In this document: in pieces, positions 24,002 to 34,567 of the stretch
Layout of the letters: every line of letters starts with the position of its first letter
Position numbering within the stretch: position 1 is the stretch's first letter
Assembly (NCBI GenBank): GCA_963790585.1
Contig: CAWBOY010000004.1
Coordinates: forward strand, 496,001 to 560,000
From: CAWBOY01 sp963790585
Lineage (GTDB): Bacteria; Planctomycetota; Planctomycetia; Gemmatales; Gemmataceae
Length of the DNA stretch: 64,000 nt
Direction: 5' to 3'
Position numbers and translations under genes: made by a program
Notes under the pieces: model-generated
What the model saw: only the letters and a program-made list of their open reading frames with translations
The model's database searches: none
Told to the model about the DNA's origin: nothing

Positions 24002-25672
24002 CTAGCTGCTCGCGGCTAAACGTTGCGTTAGTGCGTGCCGGTCTTCTGCGCGCCGAACCAGGATCTCGAGACGCAGTTCGTTCCCGTCTACTTCTGGCAC
24101 TTCCTTGATCTTACGCAGGACGGCTTGTTCTTGCTGCGGCGTCGCCACCTTCACGCGCACTTTCATTTTGTTGTTGGGAAGTTGCATAAGCTTGACCTCC
24201 CAGGCGAGGTCCTTGAGCGACGTGTCAATCTTCAGCTTGAGCTGCTCTTGAGGTGACAGTGGCGCGGCTGATTTCTCTGGAGTCAGCGAGGCCGTCGCGA
24301 TTTTCGAGGTTTCGGTCGTTGAAGGGTGCATCGAGACCGGCGGCAGGGCCTGCGTCGATCTCGGCGACGGCAAGCCTGCTTCGCCTTGAACGTTACTTGT
24401 CCAGGCTTGAGCCGGCGGCAGCCCGACATACGCCGAGGGCCAACCTCCAAGCGGCGGCGCGGGAGCGGCATAGCCGACGTGTGGCGGGCGCTTCTCAGTC
24501 ACACCCGAAGATGACGTCGGAGCCACCGCGACGGCCTGCGGTGTTGGAGCGGGTGCCTTTTCAGTTGCTATCACTGGGATTTCCTGCTTCGCTACCGCGG
24601 GAGTCGGAGCGGCGACCGGTTTCTTGGCCTGTTGCTGTACCGGCGCGAGGACGGGCGTCTCGATCGTCTGCGGCACTTCCACGGTCCGACTCGACACGTT
24701 GGAAACCGTCAAGCCATCCAGATATTGCGGATCCTTTTTGGGCGATGAAGGATTTCCCGTCGCGAAGTCAGACGATTCGCGCTTCGGCTTGGCGGCCGAC
24801 TTCACGATCGGCGCCGGCGGCACGACTGGCTGTGTTTTTTCTTGCGGCTCCTGCGACCAGCTCTTGGGCACAGCCGGAACGGCAAGCGGATCGCTGGCGG
24901 TGCCGACGACCGCTTGGGGTGGTTCATTGGTGTTCTGAACCAATGTCAGCTCGGCTTGCGGTACCACAAGAGACAAATCTTTTTTCTCTTCCGCGACATT
25001 CGCGGCTTTGACTTCGGGTAACAGGACGCGAATGGCCAACTTGCCGTCACGAGTGACGGCCGTCCACGAATCTCCATCTCGAGTCACGGGCTGGACGTGC
25101 ATCCGGTTGACGACGCTTCGGCAACCCTCGATCTGCCTGAGCCTCAAGCTGCCGGCTAGGCGATCTTCGTAGCTGCGCACTGGCCCTTCGATGGTCAATT
25201 TGCCGTCATCGTCAGCGCTGAGGATACAGTTCCGCGCCGAATCGCCCATGCAGTCGCGCAGATGCTGTTCGGCGGCCTGCTTGAGAGCGGCACCGGTTCG
25301 GCTGACGGTATTGACCGCTGGCATGGCCTGGACTTTCAGACCGTCAACCACGGACAGACGGCAGTTGCGAACAGCCAGGTGCAACGCCCTCGTTCGCGCC
25401 TGCTCATCGGGAACGAAGCCGCGGACGTGGAGTGCTGATCCAGAGACGCGAGCGTTCAATTGATAAGGGCATGTCATCGCGTCGGCGAGCCAGGCGAGTT
25501 CGACCTGGATTTCAGTGAATCGTGCTTCGGCCAAGGGAGTCGTCGCGTCATTTTGCCCGATCGAGGCCGGCAACACGCCCGGCTGAGCGTCCGCGATGAC
25601 CAAGCTGGGCGTGACCAAACTTAGGGCGCCCACCGTCAACCAGCCAGCTGCTCTCTTGAGTGCCCTGCGCAT
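24002..25672 (-). CDS. Secreted BON-like domain protein
   Basis: About 556 residues, starting MRRALKRAAGWLTVGALSLV, a clear signal peptide; the ATG at 25672 has GGGAG upstream. After the signal come two or three compact repeats of BON type, seen in LNARVSGSALHVRGFVPDEQ, DGKLTIEGPVRSYEDRLAGS and, after a long Pro/Ala/Lys/Val-rich linker of about 250 residues, the C-terminal TSLKDLAWEVKLMQLPNNKM with VRVKVATPQQEQAVLRKIKE. BON domains are thought to interact with membranes or polysaccharide. A role in secretion or envelope structure is inference. It lies next to the lipoprotein gene on the same strand, which may point to a shared envelope function. Confidence 0.7.
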   Translation of the reverse strand: MRRALKRAAGWLTVGALSLVTPSLVIADAQPGVLPASIGQNDATTPLAEARFTEIQVELAWLADAMTCPYQLNARVSGSALHVRGFVPDEQARTRALHLAVRNCRLSVVDGLKVQAMPAVNTVSRTGAALKQAAEQHLRDCMGDSARNCILSADDDGKLTIEGPVRSYEDRLAGSLRLRQIEGCRSVVNRMHVQPVTRDGDSWTAVTRDGKLAIRVLLPEVKAANVAEEKKDLSLVVPQAELTLVQNTNEPPQAVVGTASDPLAVPAVPKSWSQEPQEKTQPVVPPAPIVKSAAKPKRESSDFATGNPSSPKKDPQYLDGLTVSNVSSRTVEVPQTIETPVLAPVQQQAKKPVAAPTPAVAKQEIPVIATEKAPAPTPQAVAVAPTSSSGVTEKRPPHVGYAAPAPPLGGWPSAYVGLPPAQAWTSNVQGEAGLPSPRSTQALPPVSMHPSTTETSKIATASLTPEKSAAPLSPQEQLKLKIDTSLKDLAWEVKLMQLPNNKMKVRVKVATPQQEQAVLRKIKEVPEVDGNELRLEILVRRAEDRHALTQRLAASS

Positions 25673-25799
25673 CGCAATCTCCCTCGCGTCTGGATTTTTG
25701 GGATCAAGGCGGGAGCGAACTCCCAGGCCTCGTCCGCGGCGAAAAAATGTCTGGGGGTGGGACCGCTCCGCTCGTGATCTAAGGAAGCAGCAGCGAAGC

Positions 25800-25832
25800 G
25801 GCGATCCCTCTCCCGAGATGGGAGAGGGCACA
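25800..25832. repeat. Small palindrome CCCTCTCCCGAGATGGGAGAGGG
   Basis: A hairpin with arms CCCTCTCCC and GGGAGAGGG in the spacer between the lipoprotein and BON-protein genes. It may serve as a terminator for the upstream lipoprotein gene on the minus strand, though no T-run follows. Confidence 0.5.
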
Positions 25833-25860
25833 AATCGTCATACTGCTACTTCGCCTGGCC

Positions 25861-26424
25861 TCAAGGCCCGCCGAGGTCGCGACCGAAGGCCTGTTTCGCT
25901 TCCGGCGTGCCATGCGGATAGGCATGCAGGTGATCGAGATCGATATAGAGCACCTGGACCCGCGGCTTTACCGTCTTGAACGGGAACGGGTAATCCGATT
26001 GGATGGTCTCCGTGTAGAAGACCGTGCATTTCCAATGGCAGTGGTGCAGTTGCGCTGGGCCCATGAGCGGGAAGAACCGCGGCGGATCGACGACGTCCTT
26101 GATACGCTCTTTCACGATGCTGATGTCATCGCGAAATTCTTCATAAAAGTAAGGGACGCCGCGTGCGACATGCGGCATCGCCCGAAGAATGCGGGCATCG
26201 TCCGGCGCATCTTCGCAGAGAGGAATCTTGCCTTCCGGGATCGGAGGCAACACCGGTGTACGGTAGTCATTCTTGTAAGCGTACTTTTCTTCCATACGCT
26301 CCGTCACCCAGGGCGGAACAGGTATCGGCGTGATAATTCCCGCTGACCAGGGAATACAACCCGTCGAAACCGCAGGCCCAATCAGGGCCAGAGCCCAGAG
26401 CGCCCAGATTCGCGCCTTTTTCAT
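25861..26424 (-). CDS. Hypothetical lipoprotein
   Basis: 187 residues. The start chosen is ATG at 26424, preceded by GGGAG at good spacing. A short basic and hydrophobic leader ends in the lipobox PAVSTGC, so the mature protein should be lipid-anchored. The rest has no recognised domain: a PIPVPPWVTERMEEKYAYKN segment, a few HCHWKC cysteines, and a length and residue content typical of planctomycete hypothetical proteins. No catalytic motifs. It is followed by the secreted BON protein gene. Confidence 0.7.
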   Translation of the reverse strand: MKKARIWALWALALIGPAVSTGCIPWSAGIITPIPVPPWVTERMEEKYAYKNDYRTPVLPPIPEGKIPLCEDAPDDARILRAMPHVARGVPYFYEEFRDDISIVKERIKDVVDPPRFFPLMGPAQLHHCHWKCTVFYTETIQSDYPFPFKTVKPRVQVLYIDLDHLHAYPHGTPEAKQAFGRDLGGP

Positions 26425-26567
26425 GCCCATCTCCCAATAACTGCTGGAGTCGCGGGCCCGGCACTTCCGGCCCAGGTCTGCCGCCCATTGTTAGGAGGTA
26501 TCGGAAGTTGGACGGTAGGGACTTTAACGCTTTGCGCGAAGGGGACGATAAAACGGACGGCGCGCTT

Positions 26568-26646
26568 CAAGAGCCGGGAGCGTGAGCGACCGGAGAAAAT
26601 CCGAGCGAGTGCAATGCTCTCCGGTCGCTTACGCTCCCGGCTCTTG
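26568..26646. repeat. Palindromic interspersed repeat, family A
   Basis: CAAGAGCCGGGAGCGTGAGC followed by GACCGGAG, a 25-bp centre, then CTCCGGTCGCTTACGCTCCC and GGCTCTTG. The same arms as the other family A copies. Confidence 0.88.
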
Positions 26647-26740
26647 AATACGATCCATCCACGATCCCGGGTGGTCCCGAAATACCCAACTCGTAGACTA
26701 ATAACTCGTTCTGAATCGGGAGCAGCGGGGGCGGGTCGTC

Positions 26741-27867
26741 ATGGCCGAGATACTCGACTGGCGAACCGTGTCCGACGTTCGTGCATTGGTGCGGCGCCTT
26801 GTGGAAGATCTGCGAGCGGGCAAAGTCGTTTGCTTGCCCACGGAGACGGGGCCGATTCTGGCGGTCGATCTTTGCGCCGTGATACCGTAAACCGTCTCAT
26901 TGAGGGCGATGATTCGTTGCCCTTGGCCATCCTCCTCCGGGATGACGATCAGCTTCGAGAATACGCTCCGGGCCTTAGCATCCTTGGTCGCCGGCTGGCG
27001 GGACGAGCTTGGCCGGGGCCCGTGACACTCGAATTTCCCGCTGAGCTGACCAGTTCCCTGACCGACCAACTGCCTGACCTTGCCCGCCGAACTCGGCTTC
27101 CTGAAGGGCGGCTGCCAATTCGGTGGCCAGAACATGTCGTCATTGCCGAGCTACTCGATCAATTCACCGATCCGCTTTTGTCATTCGAGTTGCCGTCAGA
27201 GACCCGCATAAAGGACGATATTGTGGGCCGGGTTTATGGTTTGATTCCGATCGGCGACGATCGCAGTGACCTGTTTCTAATCGATCCGGTCGTCCGCTAT
27301 CCCCAGGGGGCAACCCATATCGCGATCGAAGGGAATGGCTGGTCTATTCGTCAATTAGGCGCCGTCAGCGAAGACCTGGTGCGGTCGTACGCCGCCTGTA
27401 TCGTCGTCTTCGTCTGCACGGGCAATACCTGCCGTAGTCCGCTCGCGGAAGCGTTGTGTAAAAAACGTCTGGCCGATAAGATCGGCTGTCGGATCGATGA
27501 GTTGCCGGCCCGTGGCTTTAACATTCTTTCCGCGGGCTTGGCGGCGGTCACAGGCGCCCCCGCGGCCATGGAGGCGATCCATACGGCCGCGGAATATGGC
27601 GCGGACTTGTCCAATCATCAGAGTCGTCCGCTCGCGCCGTACCTGGCCGCGCAAGCCGATTACATGATTGGCATGACCGAAAGTCATGTTCACGGTACAA
27701 TGGACTTTTACTCTCTGCTGGGTTGTCAACCACGATTACTCAGCCCGACCGGTGCCGACCTCAGCGACCCGATTGGTCGAGATCGATCGGTCTATCGCGA
27801 GTGCGCCCGGCAGATCGATCAGTCGCTGGCGCTGCTGGTCGACGAATTAATTCAAAAGGAAATGTAG
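26741..27867 (+). CDS. YrdC/Sua5-like domain fused to low-molecular-weight phosphotyrosine phosphatase (frameshift near 26872)
   Basis: Two parts in one gene of about 375 residues. The N-terminal part (about 1-190) resembles YrdC/Sua5, which makes threonylcarbamoyl-AMP for tRNA t6A: RLVEDLRAGKVVCLPTETGP near residue 15, then PLAILLRDDDQL and AWPGPVTLEFP. The usual PTDT(V)YGL motif is PTETGPILAVDL. The C-terminal part is a low-molecular-weight phosphatase with the loop VCTGNTCRSPLAEAL (CX5R) around residue 226 and the late DPIGRD, where the catalytic aspartate is expected. Frames join at TTTGCGCCGTGA with one base restored. The metallophosphoesterase gene follows after 14 bp. Whether the first domain is still active is unclear. 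Confidence 0.78.
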
Positions 27868-27881
27868 CGGAGTAGCAAGGC

Positions 27882-28642
27882 GTGCGTGCGATTATCAGCG
27901 ACATCCACGGCAATCTCGAGGCGCTGCAGGCGGTCCTCGACGACATCGCGCGCAATCGGTCTCCGAGATCTACTGCCTGGGTGATATCATCGGTTATGGC
28001 CCGAATCCGCGTGAGTGCCTCGATTTGACGATGCAATGCAAGATGGTTTTACTCGGCAATCACGACCACGGCGCCATTTTCGATCCTGAAGGGTTCAATG
28101 CTTCCGCCGAGCGCGCCATCTTTTGGACGCGCGATCAGCTCGAAGGCTCGAACGAAACAGCCGAGGCCCGCAAGCGGCGCTGGGACTTCCTGGCCGATCG
28201 ACCGCGGACAGTGGTCGAAAAGGACCTGCTGTTTGTGCATGGCTCGCCGCGCAATCCGCTCAATGAATACATCTTTCCCGAAGACGTCTACAATCAACGG
28301 AAGATGGAGCGGATCTTTAGTCTCGTCGATCGTTATTGTTTCCAGGGCCATACCCACGTCCCGGGCATCTTCACCGAGCAGACGGCCGAGCAGCTTTATT
28401 ATTTCCACAGCCCGGATGAAATTGACTTCAAACACAATCTCGATGGCCGCAAGACGCTGTGTAACGTCGGCTCGGTGGGCCAACCGCGCGACGGCGACCC
28501 GCGGGCCTGCTACATCCTCCTTGATGACCGCACCATCCGCTATCGCCGCGTCCCTTATAATGTGGAAGCGACCGCGAAGAAAATCTACGCGACGCCGGAA
28601 TTGGACGACATCTTGGGCAATCGGCTGCGTGAAGGCCGGTGA
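27882..28642 (+). CDS. Metallophosphoesterase family protein (frameshift near 27960)
   Basis: A calcineurin-like phosphoesterase of about 253 residues. The start is GTG: RAIISDIHGNLEAL with metal ligands D and H, then EIYCLGDIIGYGPNP with the GD motif, LLGNHDH with GNH[ED], KDLLFVHGSPRN and the late CFQGHTHVPG with GHTH. These are all five classical motifs. The frame is restored by one base near AATCGGTCTCCG. Members act on phosphoproteins or nucleotides; the exact substrate is open. It is 14 bp after the YrdC-phosphatase fusion and 68 bp before yidC, probably one transcription unit. Confidence 0.87.
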
Positions 28643-28710
28643 TGATCTCGCGGAGAGGGGCTTTACGACCCTCGCTATTCTTTTTCCCCTACCGCCTCGA
28701 TTGAGCAACC

Positions 28711-31196
28711 ATGCAGCAACGCAATTTTATTCTGTTCGCCGCTCTCATGTTCCTCATATTCATCGGCTGGACGCAACTCAAAATGCGCCTTTGGCCGCCC
28801 GCGCCTGTCAAGCAAGAAGAAGAGATCGTCGAAACGAAAACGGGCTGGGTGGCGCGCTTGTTTCAGAGCGCTGCCGATCCGCTGAAGAAAAATGTCTTGA
28901 ATCAAGCGTTCGTTCCCGCCGCCGATCGGCCGGTGCCGCCGCCAGCGCTGAGCGCGGACCCGGAACTCTCCGTCGGCGCGGGCGAGAACGGCTACTGTCT
29001 TCAGGTCGGCTTCGACGTCCGCGGCGGTAGCATACGCAGCCTGATTCTCAAAAAGATCCAAAAGGGCGACAGCTACGGCCGCCCCGTTTGGAAAGACGGC
29101 GATCGCGCCAAAGGGATCGAACCGCTGCCCCTGATCCCCGACGAGGAAAACCGGATCCTGACGTCGTATCTCTTGTATCACTCGAGCGATCCCGCCAATC
29201 CGAGCGCGCCGTTCCTGGACACGCTGGGCAAGGCTCGCTGGGAGGTCGTTCGAGATGCGCAGCATCATGCGGTCGAGGAGACCGAGATCAACGGAAAAAA
29301 GCAATCTAAGATCTCTTTAGTCACCGATGCGGAAACGACGAAAAAACTCGGCATTGAGGTGACCAAATCGTACACTCTGACCGAGCATGAGTATCACATC
29401 GGCTTCGATCTCAAGCTGCGCAACGTCACCGATTTCGATAAGCAATTTCGTTATCAGTTTACCGGCCCGCGCGGCGAGCCGATCGAAGGCAAGTGGTACA
29501 CCGGCAAATTCCGCGACGCCCTAATCGCCCAGGTCGACCGCGAGAGCAAGGCGGTTTATCGGCAGTTTCATGACCTCCGCCAGACAAGTCTCTATAGCGG
29601 CTCGGAAAAGGACACGAAGGCTCCAGGTCGACTGATCCGTTATGCGGGCGTGACTATCCAATACTTCGCGGGCATGATCGTCGTCAGCGATGAGCAGGAT
29701 GAGCAGGATTTTCTTGACTGGGCGCGGGCTACCCTGGAAACGATTGTCGTCAAAGGGCGCGTCAAATCTGTCTCTCCCGACGCCGATCAGTTCCTGCTCA
29801 CGCTGCCCGATGGCACGGACCAGGTCTATCTGGTCCACCCTGAATTCGCGCGAAGGGACCGCCCCCCGAGGGCGCTCTGGTCGGCATCACCTACTTCACC
29901 GATACCCATTACTCCGGCATCGACGCGCTGGGCAAACCGATTTTCTATCGCTGGGCGACCGCGTGGAACGATGCCGCCAAGGTTCAGCCGTTGTTCATCG
30001 ACGACATCACCGTGCGCGTCGCCTCCAAGGTAATCGATCTGCGACCGAAAGCAGAAGTGACGCATCGCTTCTTGCTCTATCATGGCCCGGTCAAGCCGAG
30101 CCTCCTGGGGCATCTCGCTGGCGAAGGTTCGGTCTCCGCCGATCTCGTCGACCGCTACGCCCACACGCTGTCGCTGAACACGATGGTCGATTATCCTTCC
30201 CCGGGTTGGTTACCTAATTTCGCCTACAACATTGGCTTCACGCGGCTCATTATTTTGGCCACGAATGCGATGCACAGCATCTTGTGGGCGATTCATCAAG
30301 TTATTCCGAGTTATGGACTCTGTATTATCCTTTTAACGGTTTTCGTGCGCGGCATGATGTTTCCCGTCAGCCGTAATCAGGCGATGACCAGCATTAAGAT
30401 GCAGCAGTTGGCCCCCGAGCTGAAGAAACTCCAGGAGAAGTTCAAGGACGATCGCCAGGCGATGGCAACGGCCCAGTGGGACCTGTACAAGAGGCACAAG
30501 GTCCGGCCGCTCGCCAATTGTTGGATGTTGCTGATTCAGATGCCGATTTACATGGGCCTGTATTACGCCTTCCAAGAAAGCATCTCGTTCCGCATGGTCC
30601 CTTTTTGGCCGTTGTGGATTCAAAACCTGGCAGCGCCCGACATGCTGCTCTACTGGGGCGAGAGCATTCCCATCATCAGCACGCCCGATTCGTATGGCGG
30701 CATCTTGTACCTCGGCCCGTATCTGAATCTGTTGCCCTTCATCGCCATCACGCTGACAATCCTGCAGCAGCAGATGATGACGCCTCCCGCGATGGATGAG
30801 CAGCAGGAGATGAATTACAAGATGATGAAATATATGACGCTCTTCTTCGGCCTGATGTTCTATCGGGTCGCGGCGGGGCTGTGCATCTATTTCATCGCCA
30901 GCAGCGTGTGGGCCTTTACCGAACGGCAACTGTTGCCCAAAAAGAAACCGGTGACCCCGGGGCCGGATGGCGGTAGCACGACGACGATTCTCCCTGCCGA
31001 GTCGTCGGTCAACGGTAAGTCCGACGAGACGAAGCGTTCTCCCGGCAAGAAGGGCCGGACCAAACGACGCCGTGACGACGGCCGCGGCAAGATCGGCGAG
31101 GGCACCAAAACCGGCACCGGCTCATCCGGCGGCTGGTTCGGCGGCCTGCGCGAATGGTGGGAAGAGGTCCTGCGAAACGCTGAGAAGAAACGGTAA
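28711..31196 (+). CDS. yidC: Membrane protein insertase YidC/Oxa1 (frameshift near 29855)
   Basis: Inserts proteins into the inner membrane, alone or with SecYEG. About 828 residues, longer than Escherichia coli's 548: one N-terminal membrane segment (FILFAALMFLIFIGWTQL), a very large periplasmic domain, then five membrane segments in the core after SYGLCIILLTVFVRGMMFPV. The signature KMQQLAPELKKLQEKFKDD is followed by LIQMPIYMGLYYAF and the VAAGLCIYFIASSVWAFTER end. The tail is very basic (KKGRTKRRRDD). The first frame ends after VYLVHPEFAR and is continued by one added base at a run of C. It is not beside rnpA or mnmE, its usual partners. Confidence 0.9.
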
Positions 31197-31210
31197 GGCC
31201 TCATTATCTT

Positions 31211-31295
31211 TATATAGCCGCCGGCTTGCCGGCGGAGCCCCTGATTCACCGCCGGCAAACCGGCGGCTATATAAATAAACCGGCGGCTATATAAA
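31211..31295. repeat. Palindromic interspersed repeat, family B
   Basis: TATATAGCCGCCGGCTTGCC with GGCGG, then CCGCCGGCAAACCGGCGG, each bounded by CTATATAAA. The last part, AAACCGGCGGCTATATAAAT, is duplicated. Same type as at 13023-13084. It lies directly before the VWA gene start. Confidence 0.85.
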
Positions 31296-31310
31296 TGGGA
31301 TACTCGCGTC

Positions 31311-33037
31311 ATGTCCCGCACACTCCTCACCCTCTCCATCGCGCTTTTCGTCGCCTTTCTACCCGCCGACGCGCGGGACAACGATAACGACTCCTACATC
31401 GTCGAGTTCGATCCGCGTGGCGGCGTCCAGTCGATGCAGGACCAGCCGGGGAAAAAGGGCCTTTATGTCGATTTCCGCTTCCGCATCTTGCGTGCGGCGG
31501 ATCGCTCCGTTTGCACCGATCTGCCGCTTGATGAGATTGTCGTCACCGAAGATGGTCAGGCTGTCTCGGAGTTGGTGATCTACCCGCCGGAGGCCAAAAA
31601 CCTGACGACGGTTCTGGTGCTCGACATCTCCGGCAGTATGAGCGCGGGCAACAAGATGACCTCGGCCAAGAATGCCGCCCAGGTCTTTCTTGGCAAACTC
31701 GACGAACGCGCCGACACCGGCTTGATCCTGTTCGATCATCGCGTGTTGCTCGACGATCCGACACGGGTGCGGCGACCGTTGGGCAACCGCGCTCAGGCGG
31801 CACGGCAACGCGACGAGATCCGCAAACTCATCGAGGCTGCCAAGCCGGACGGCGGCACGGCCTATCTTGATGCGACGGCGGAAGCGATCCGTATGTTGGA
31901 GAAAACGGATGGCAATAAAGCGGTCGTATTGATGACCGATGGCCGCGACGTCAATAGCAGGCTCGGGTTGGACGATGTTCTAAGCGAGGCCGTCCGCGCT
32001 GGTATCCCGATCTTTACGATCGGCGTCGGCGAGCCGGGGAAGAACGATCCGGTGTCGACGGTCCTTGTCCTCGATCATAGCGGCAGCATGAGCGAAAAGG
32101 CGGCGGAGATGGATGACCGCCCCAAAATTGTTGCCCTCAAGGAGGCGGCACGGGGCTTCGTGAAACTGCTTCCCGATTTGCAGCGCGACATCGACGAAGA
32201 AAAACCCGGTAGCAAAGCCCGGCTCCATCGCCCGCTCAAACCGGGCGAACAGCCGCGCGCCTGGACGACGCTGCTCCCCTTCTCGGATACGATCGCCGCG
32301 CCGGGACCATTCACGAACGACGAAAAAGCTCTGAAAAAGATCGTTAACGCCCTAGAGCCGACCGGCGGCACGCGCCTCTATGACGCAACCTATGCTGGCA
32401 TTGAGACCCTGGTCGCGGCCAATCCCAAGGGCAAGCGAGCGGTCCTTGTCCTCACCGACGGCGTCGACGAATCGCCCGGCAGCCGCGTCTCGGATCGGGA
32501 CGTGATCGCGCGGGCGAAAGAGGCGAAAATTCCGCTCTACATGCTCGGCCTGGGCCGCAAGGAGGAAATCAACGAGCCGGTGATGCGGCGCATGGCTCAG
32601 CAAACCGGCGGCGAGTATTTTCACGTCGGCAGCGAAAAAAACCTGATCGCCGTGTTCGAGAGCCTGTCGATCGCGCTCCACAACGACGGCATTGACGAAA
32701 CCGCCCTGCGTGAACTGGCGAGCCGAACCGGTGGGCGCTATTATCCCGCCAAAGACGTATCCAAATTGAAGCTGATCTACGAACAACTCGCCGACGAATT
32801 GCAGACGATGTATCACGGCACATTCCGCAGTCCACGGAATGTTTTGGACGGCACAAATCGCGACATCAAGATCCGCATCCAGCGCACGGCAAGACGATCA
32901 GCAATGTCGCATCCGGGGCTTATGGCACGCGCGGCGTCATCCCAGCGCAAATGGATGCCCGTGTTTACCTCGGCATGTTGGCGACGCTAGGGTTATTGTT
33001 GGTGTTGCCGTCGGTGTTGAAGCGCCGGGCCGTTTAG
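31311..33037 (+). CDS. Double VWA-domain protein (frameshift near 32890)
   Basis: About 575 residues, beginning with a signal peptide (SRTLLTLSIALFVAFLPADA). A short N-terminal beta domain is followed by two von Willebrand factor A domains in tandem. Their MIDAS motifs are DISGSMS at 105-111 and DHSGSMS at 255-261, with GGTAYLDA and GGTRLYDATYAG as the downstream metal-site threonine loops. At ATCCAGCGCACGGC the frame shifts, and with one added base it continues GKTISNVASGAYGTRG to a C-terminal membrane segment MLATLGLLLVLPSVLKRR. So the protein is probably anchored in the membrane with the VWA domains outside. The ligand is unknown. Confidence 0.85.
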
Positions 33038-33745
33038 CCGAGAGCCGCCAGTTAAGCCCTGTCGGCTCCGTCTCACTGCTTGCTCTGGGGATACTTTCGA
33101 TTACGCCTCCGCCGAGGCGCCACCAACAGGGCTTCAGCTAACTTGTTGCAGGGAAAGCACGGAATGAATTGCATTGCGCGGATGCACACACAACTCAGGC
33201 AGTAGTACGGCTTCCCTCAACTGCAGGCTTAGAGCTGTGAGTGAATCAGTTGGTCATAGGCGAAAAGAGATGAGCCACCCGCGGGGGAGCGGGTGGCTCA
33301 CAAGTAATGAGGTTGGGGGACTTGAGTCTTGGCGTGATGGGGAAGGGAGAAACCGCCGTTCGGGCAATCCTGTCGACCGGCACTTGAACAGATGTGGGTC
33401 TGAAGACGGGGAAACGTCCTCGGCATCTGTTCGGCCTGCGGCTGGGGTAAGCCGCGCGAATCAACGCATAAGTTGTTCGCGATTCGACAAGTTTCACCGA
33501 CCGCGGTTCCGATGTCTTTTGGTCGGGTCGTGATGATTAGTAGCAACCAGTGTGCCAATCGCGACAAGAATTTTGATCGATTCGGCGTAACGTTTGAAAT
33601 TGTACCAACTTAAATATCCTTATCGGGTCTAGGAAACGAAGCAATGGATGAGCTAAGTGTAAAAACGACATGCCAGAGGAAGCGTTATGCTCACTTCGAT
33701 CGGTAAAGTTTACACGCCCGATTCGTTCGGAGGGGTAGTCGCGGT
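33038..33745. other. Gene-free spacer
   Basis: About 700 bp without a convincing gene. It contains a palindrome TGAGCCACCCGC/GCGGGTGGCTCA at 33271-33300, and GCCAGTTAAGCCCTGTCGG with a partly complementary CCACCAACAGGGCTTCAGC at 33048-33140. Several short ORFs lack family-like features. Confidence 0.5.
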
Positions 33746-33769
33746 TTGCGAACGAATTGTCCTGGGCCG

Positions 33770-34555
33770 TCAGCGCGGCGGGTCCGGTTGTTGCCAGCTA
33801 CTCATGCCGCCGTCGATGAACAGCATTTGTCCCTGAATGTGCCAGGCTTCGTCGCTGACCAAAAATGCGGCTGCCGGACCACAGACTTCGGACCCCGGCA
33901 CCTGACCGTTGGGCGTGTGCAGTTTCATCCATTCTGTCACGCCCGGCTGATCGAGGGCGGGAGCAGTCAATGGCGTGCGAATCAGGCCGGGGGCAATTCC
34001 GTTCACTCGGATTCCATAGGGGGCAAGCGAAACGCACAAGGTCCGCACCATAGCCTCGATCGCGCCCTTGGAAGTGTCGTAGGCCGCATGGTTCGGCTCC
34101 GCGAGCCGCCCGTTGATGGAACCCGTCAACACCATGCGGCCGCGAATGCCTTTGTCGGTCCAATACTGTGCGAACTTTTGAATGAGAAAAAAGTGCGAAT
34201 AAACATTCAGTCGCATGGTTCGATCAAATTGCTCGAAATCGATCTTCAGAAAATCGGGTTCGCGGTAAGTCCCCGCGTTGCTGATCAGAATGTCAATCGC
34301 GCCGTTTGAGGCAATCGCCTGGTCGAACAGGGATTGTACCGCCTCTTTCGTCGGCCCAGCGAGGTCGGCCGCGATCGACCGACATTTCACTCCTCGAGCC
34401 CGGATGCCGGCCGCCGCGTCGTCCGCGGCAGAATCGGCATCAAGCCCATGCAGCACGATGTCCGCACCTGCATCCGCCAGCGACTCCGCGATCGCCTGGC
34501 CAATTCCCCTGGTCCCACCGGTCACGAGCGCAGTATGCCCCACAAGAGAAATCAT
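33770..34555 (-). CDS. Short-chain dehydrogenase/reductase
   Basis: 261 residues. The NAD(P)-binding TGGTRGIG lies at 12-19, NAG at 93-95, and the catalytic set S146 with Y159-x3-K163 (AAYDTSK) is complete. PGLIRTPL and the GQMLFIDGGMSSWQ end are typical of the classical SDR fold. Likely an oxidoreductase for a sugar, hydroxyacid or polyol, substrate unknown. It lies 12 bp downstream of the PIG-L deacetylase gene on the same strand, so the two are likely in one operon. Confidence 0.92.
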   Translation of the reverse strand: MISLVGHTALVTGGTRGIGQAIAESLADAGADIVLHGLDADSAADDAAAGIRARGVKCRSIAADLAGPTKEAVQSLFDQAIASNGAIDILISNAGTYREPDFLKIDFEQFDRTMRLNVYSHFFLIQKFAQYWTDKGIRGRMVLTGSINGRLAEPNHAAYDTSKGAIEAMVRTLCVSLAPYGIRVNGIAPGLIRTPLTAPALDQPGVTEWMKLHTPNGQVPGSEVCGPAAAFLVSDEAWHIQGQMLFIDGGMSSWQQPDPPR

Positions 34556-34567
34556 GGGATTTGCCTT

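Noticed and set aside
33174..33533. ORF of 119 residues in the 33-kb spacer
   Set aside because: Crosses a perfect palindrome and shows no protein-like features.
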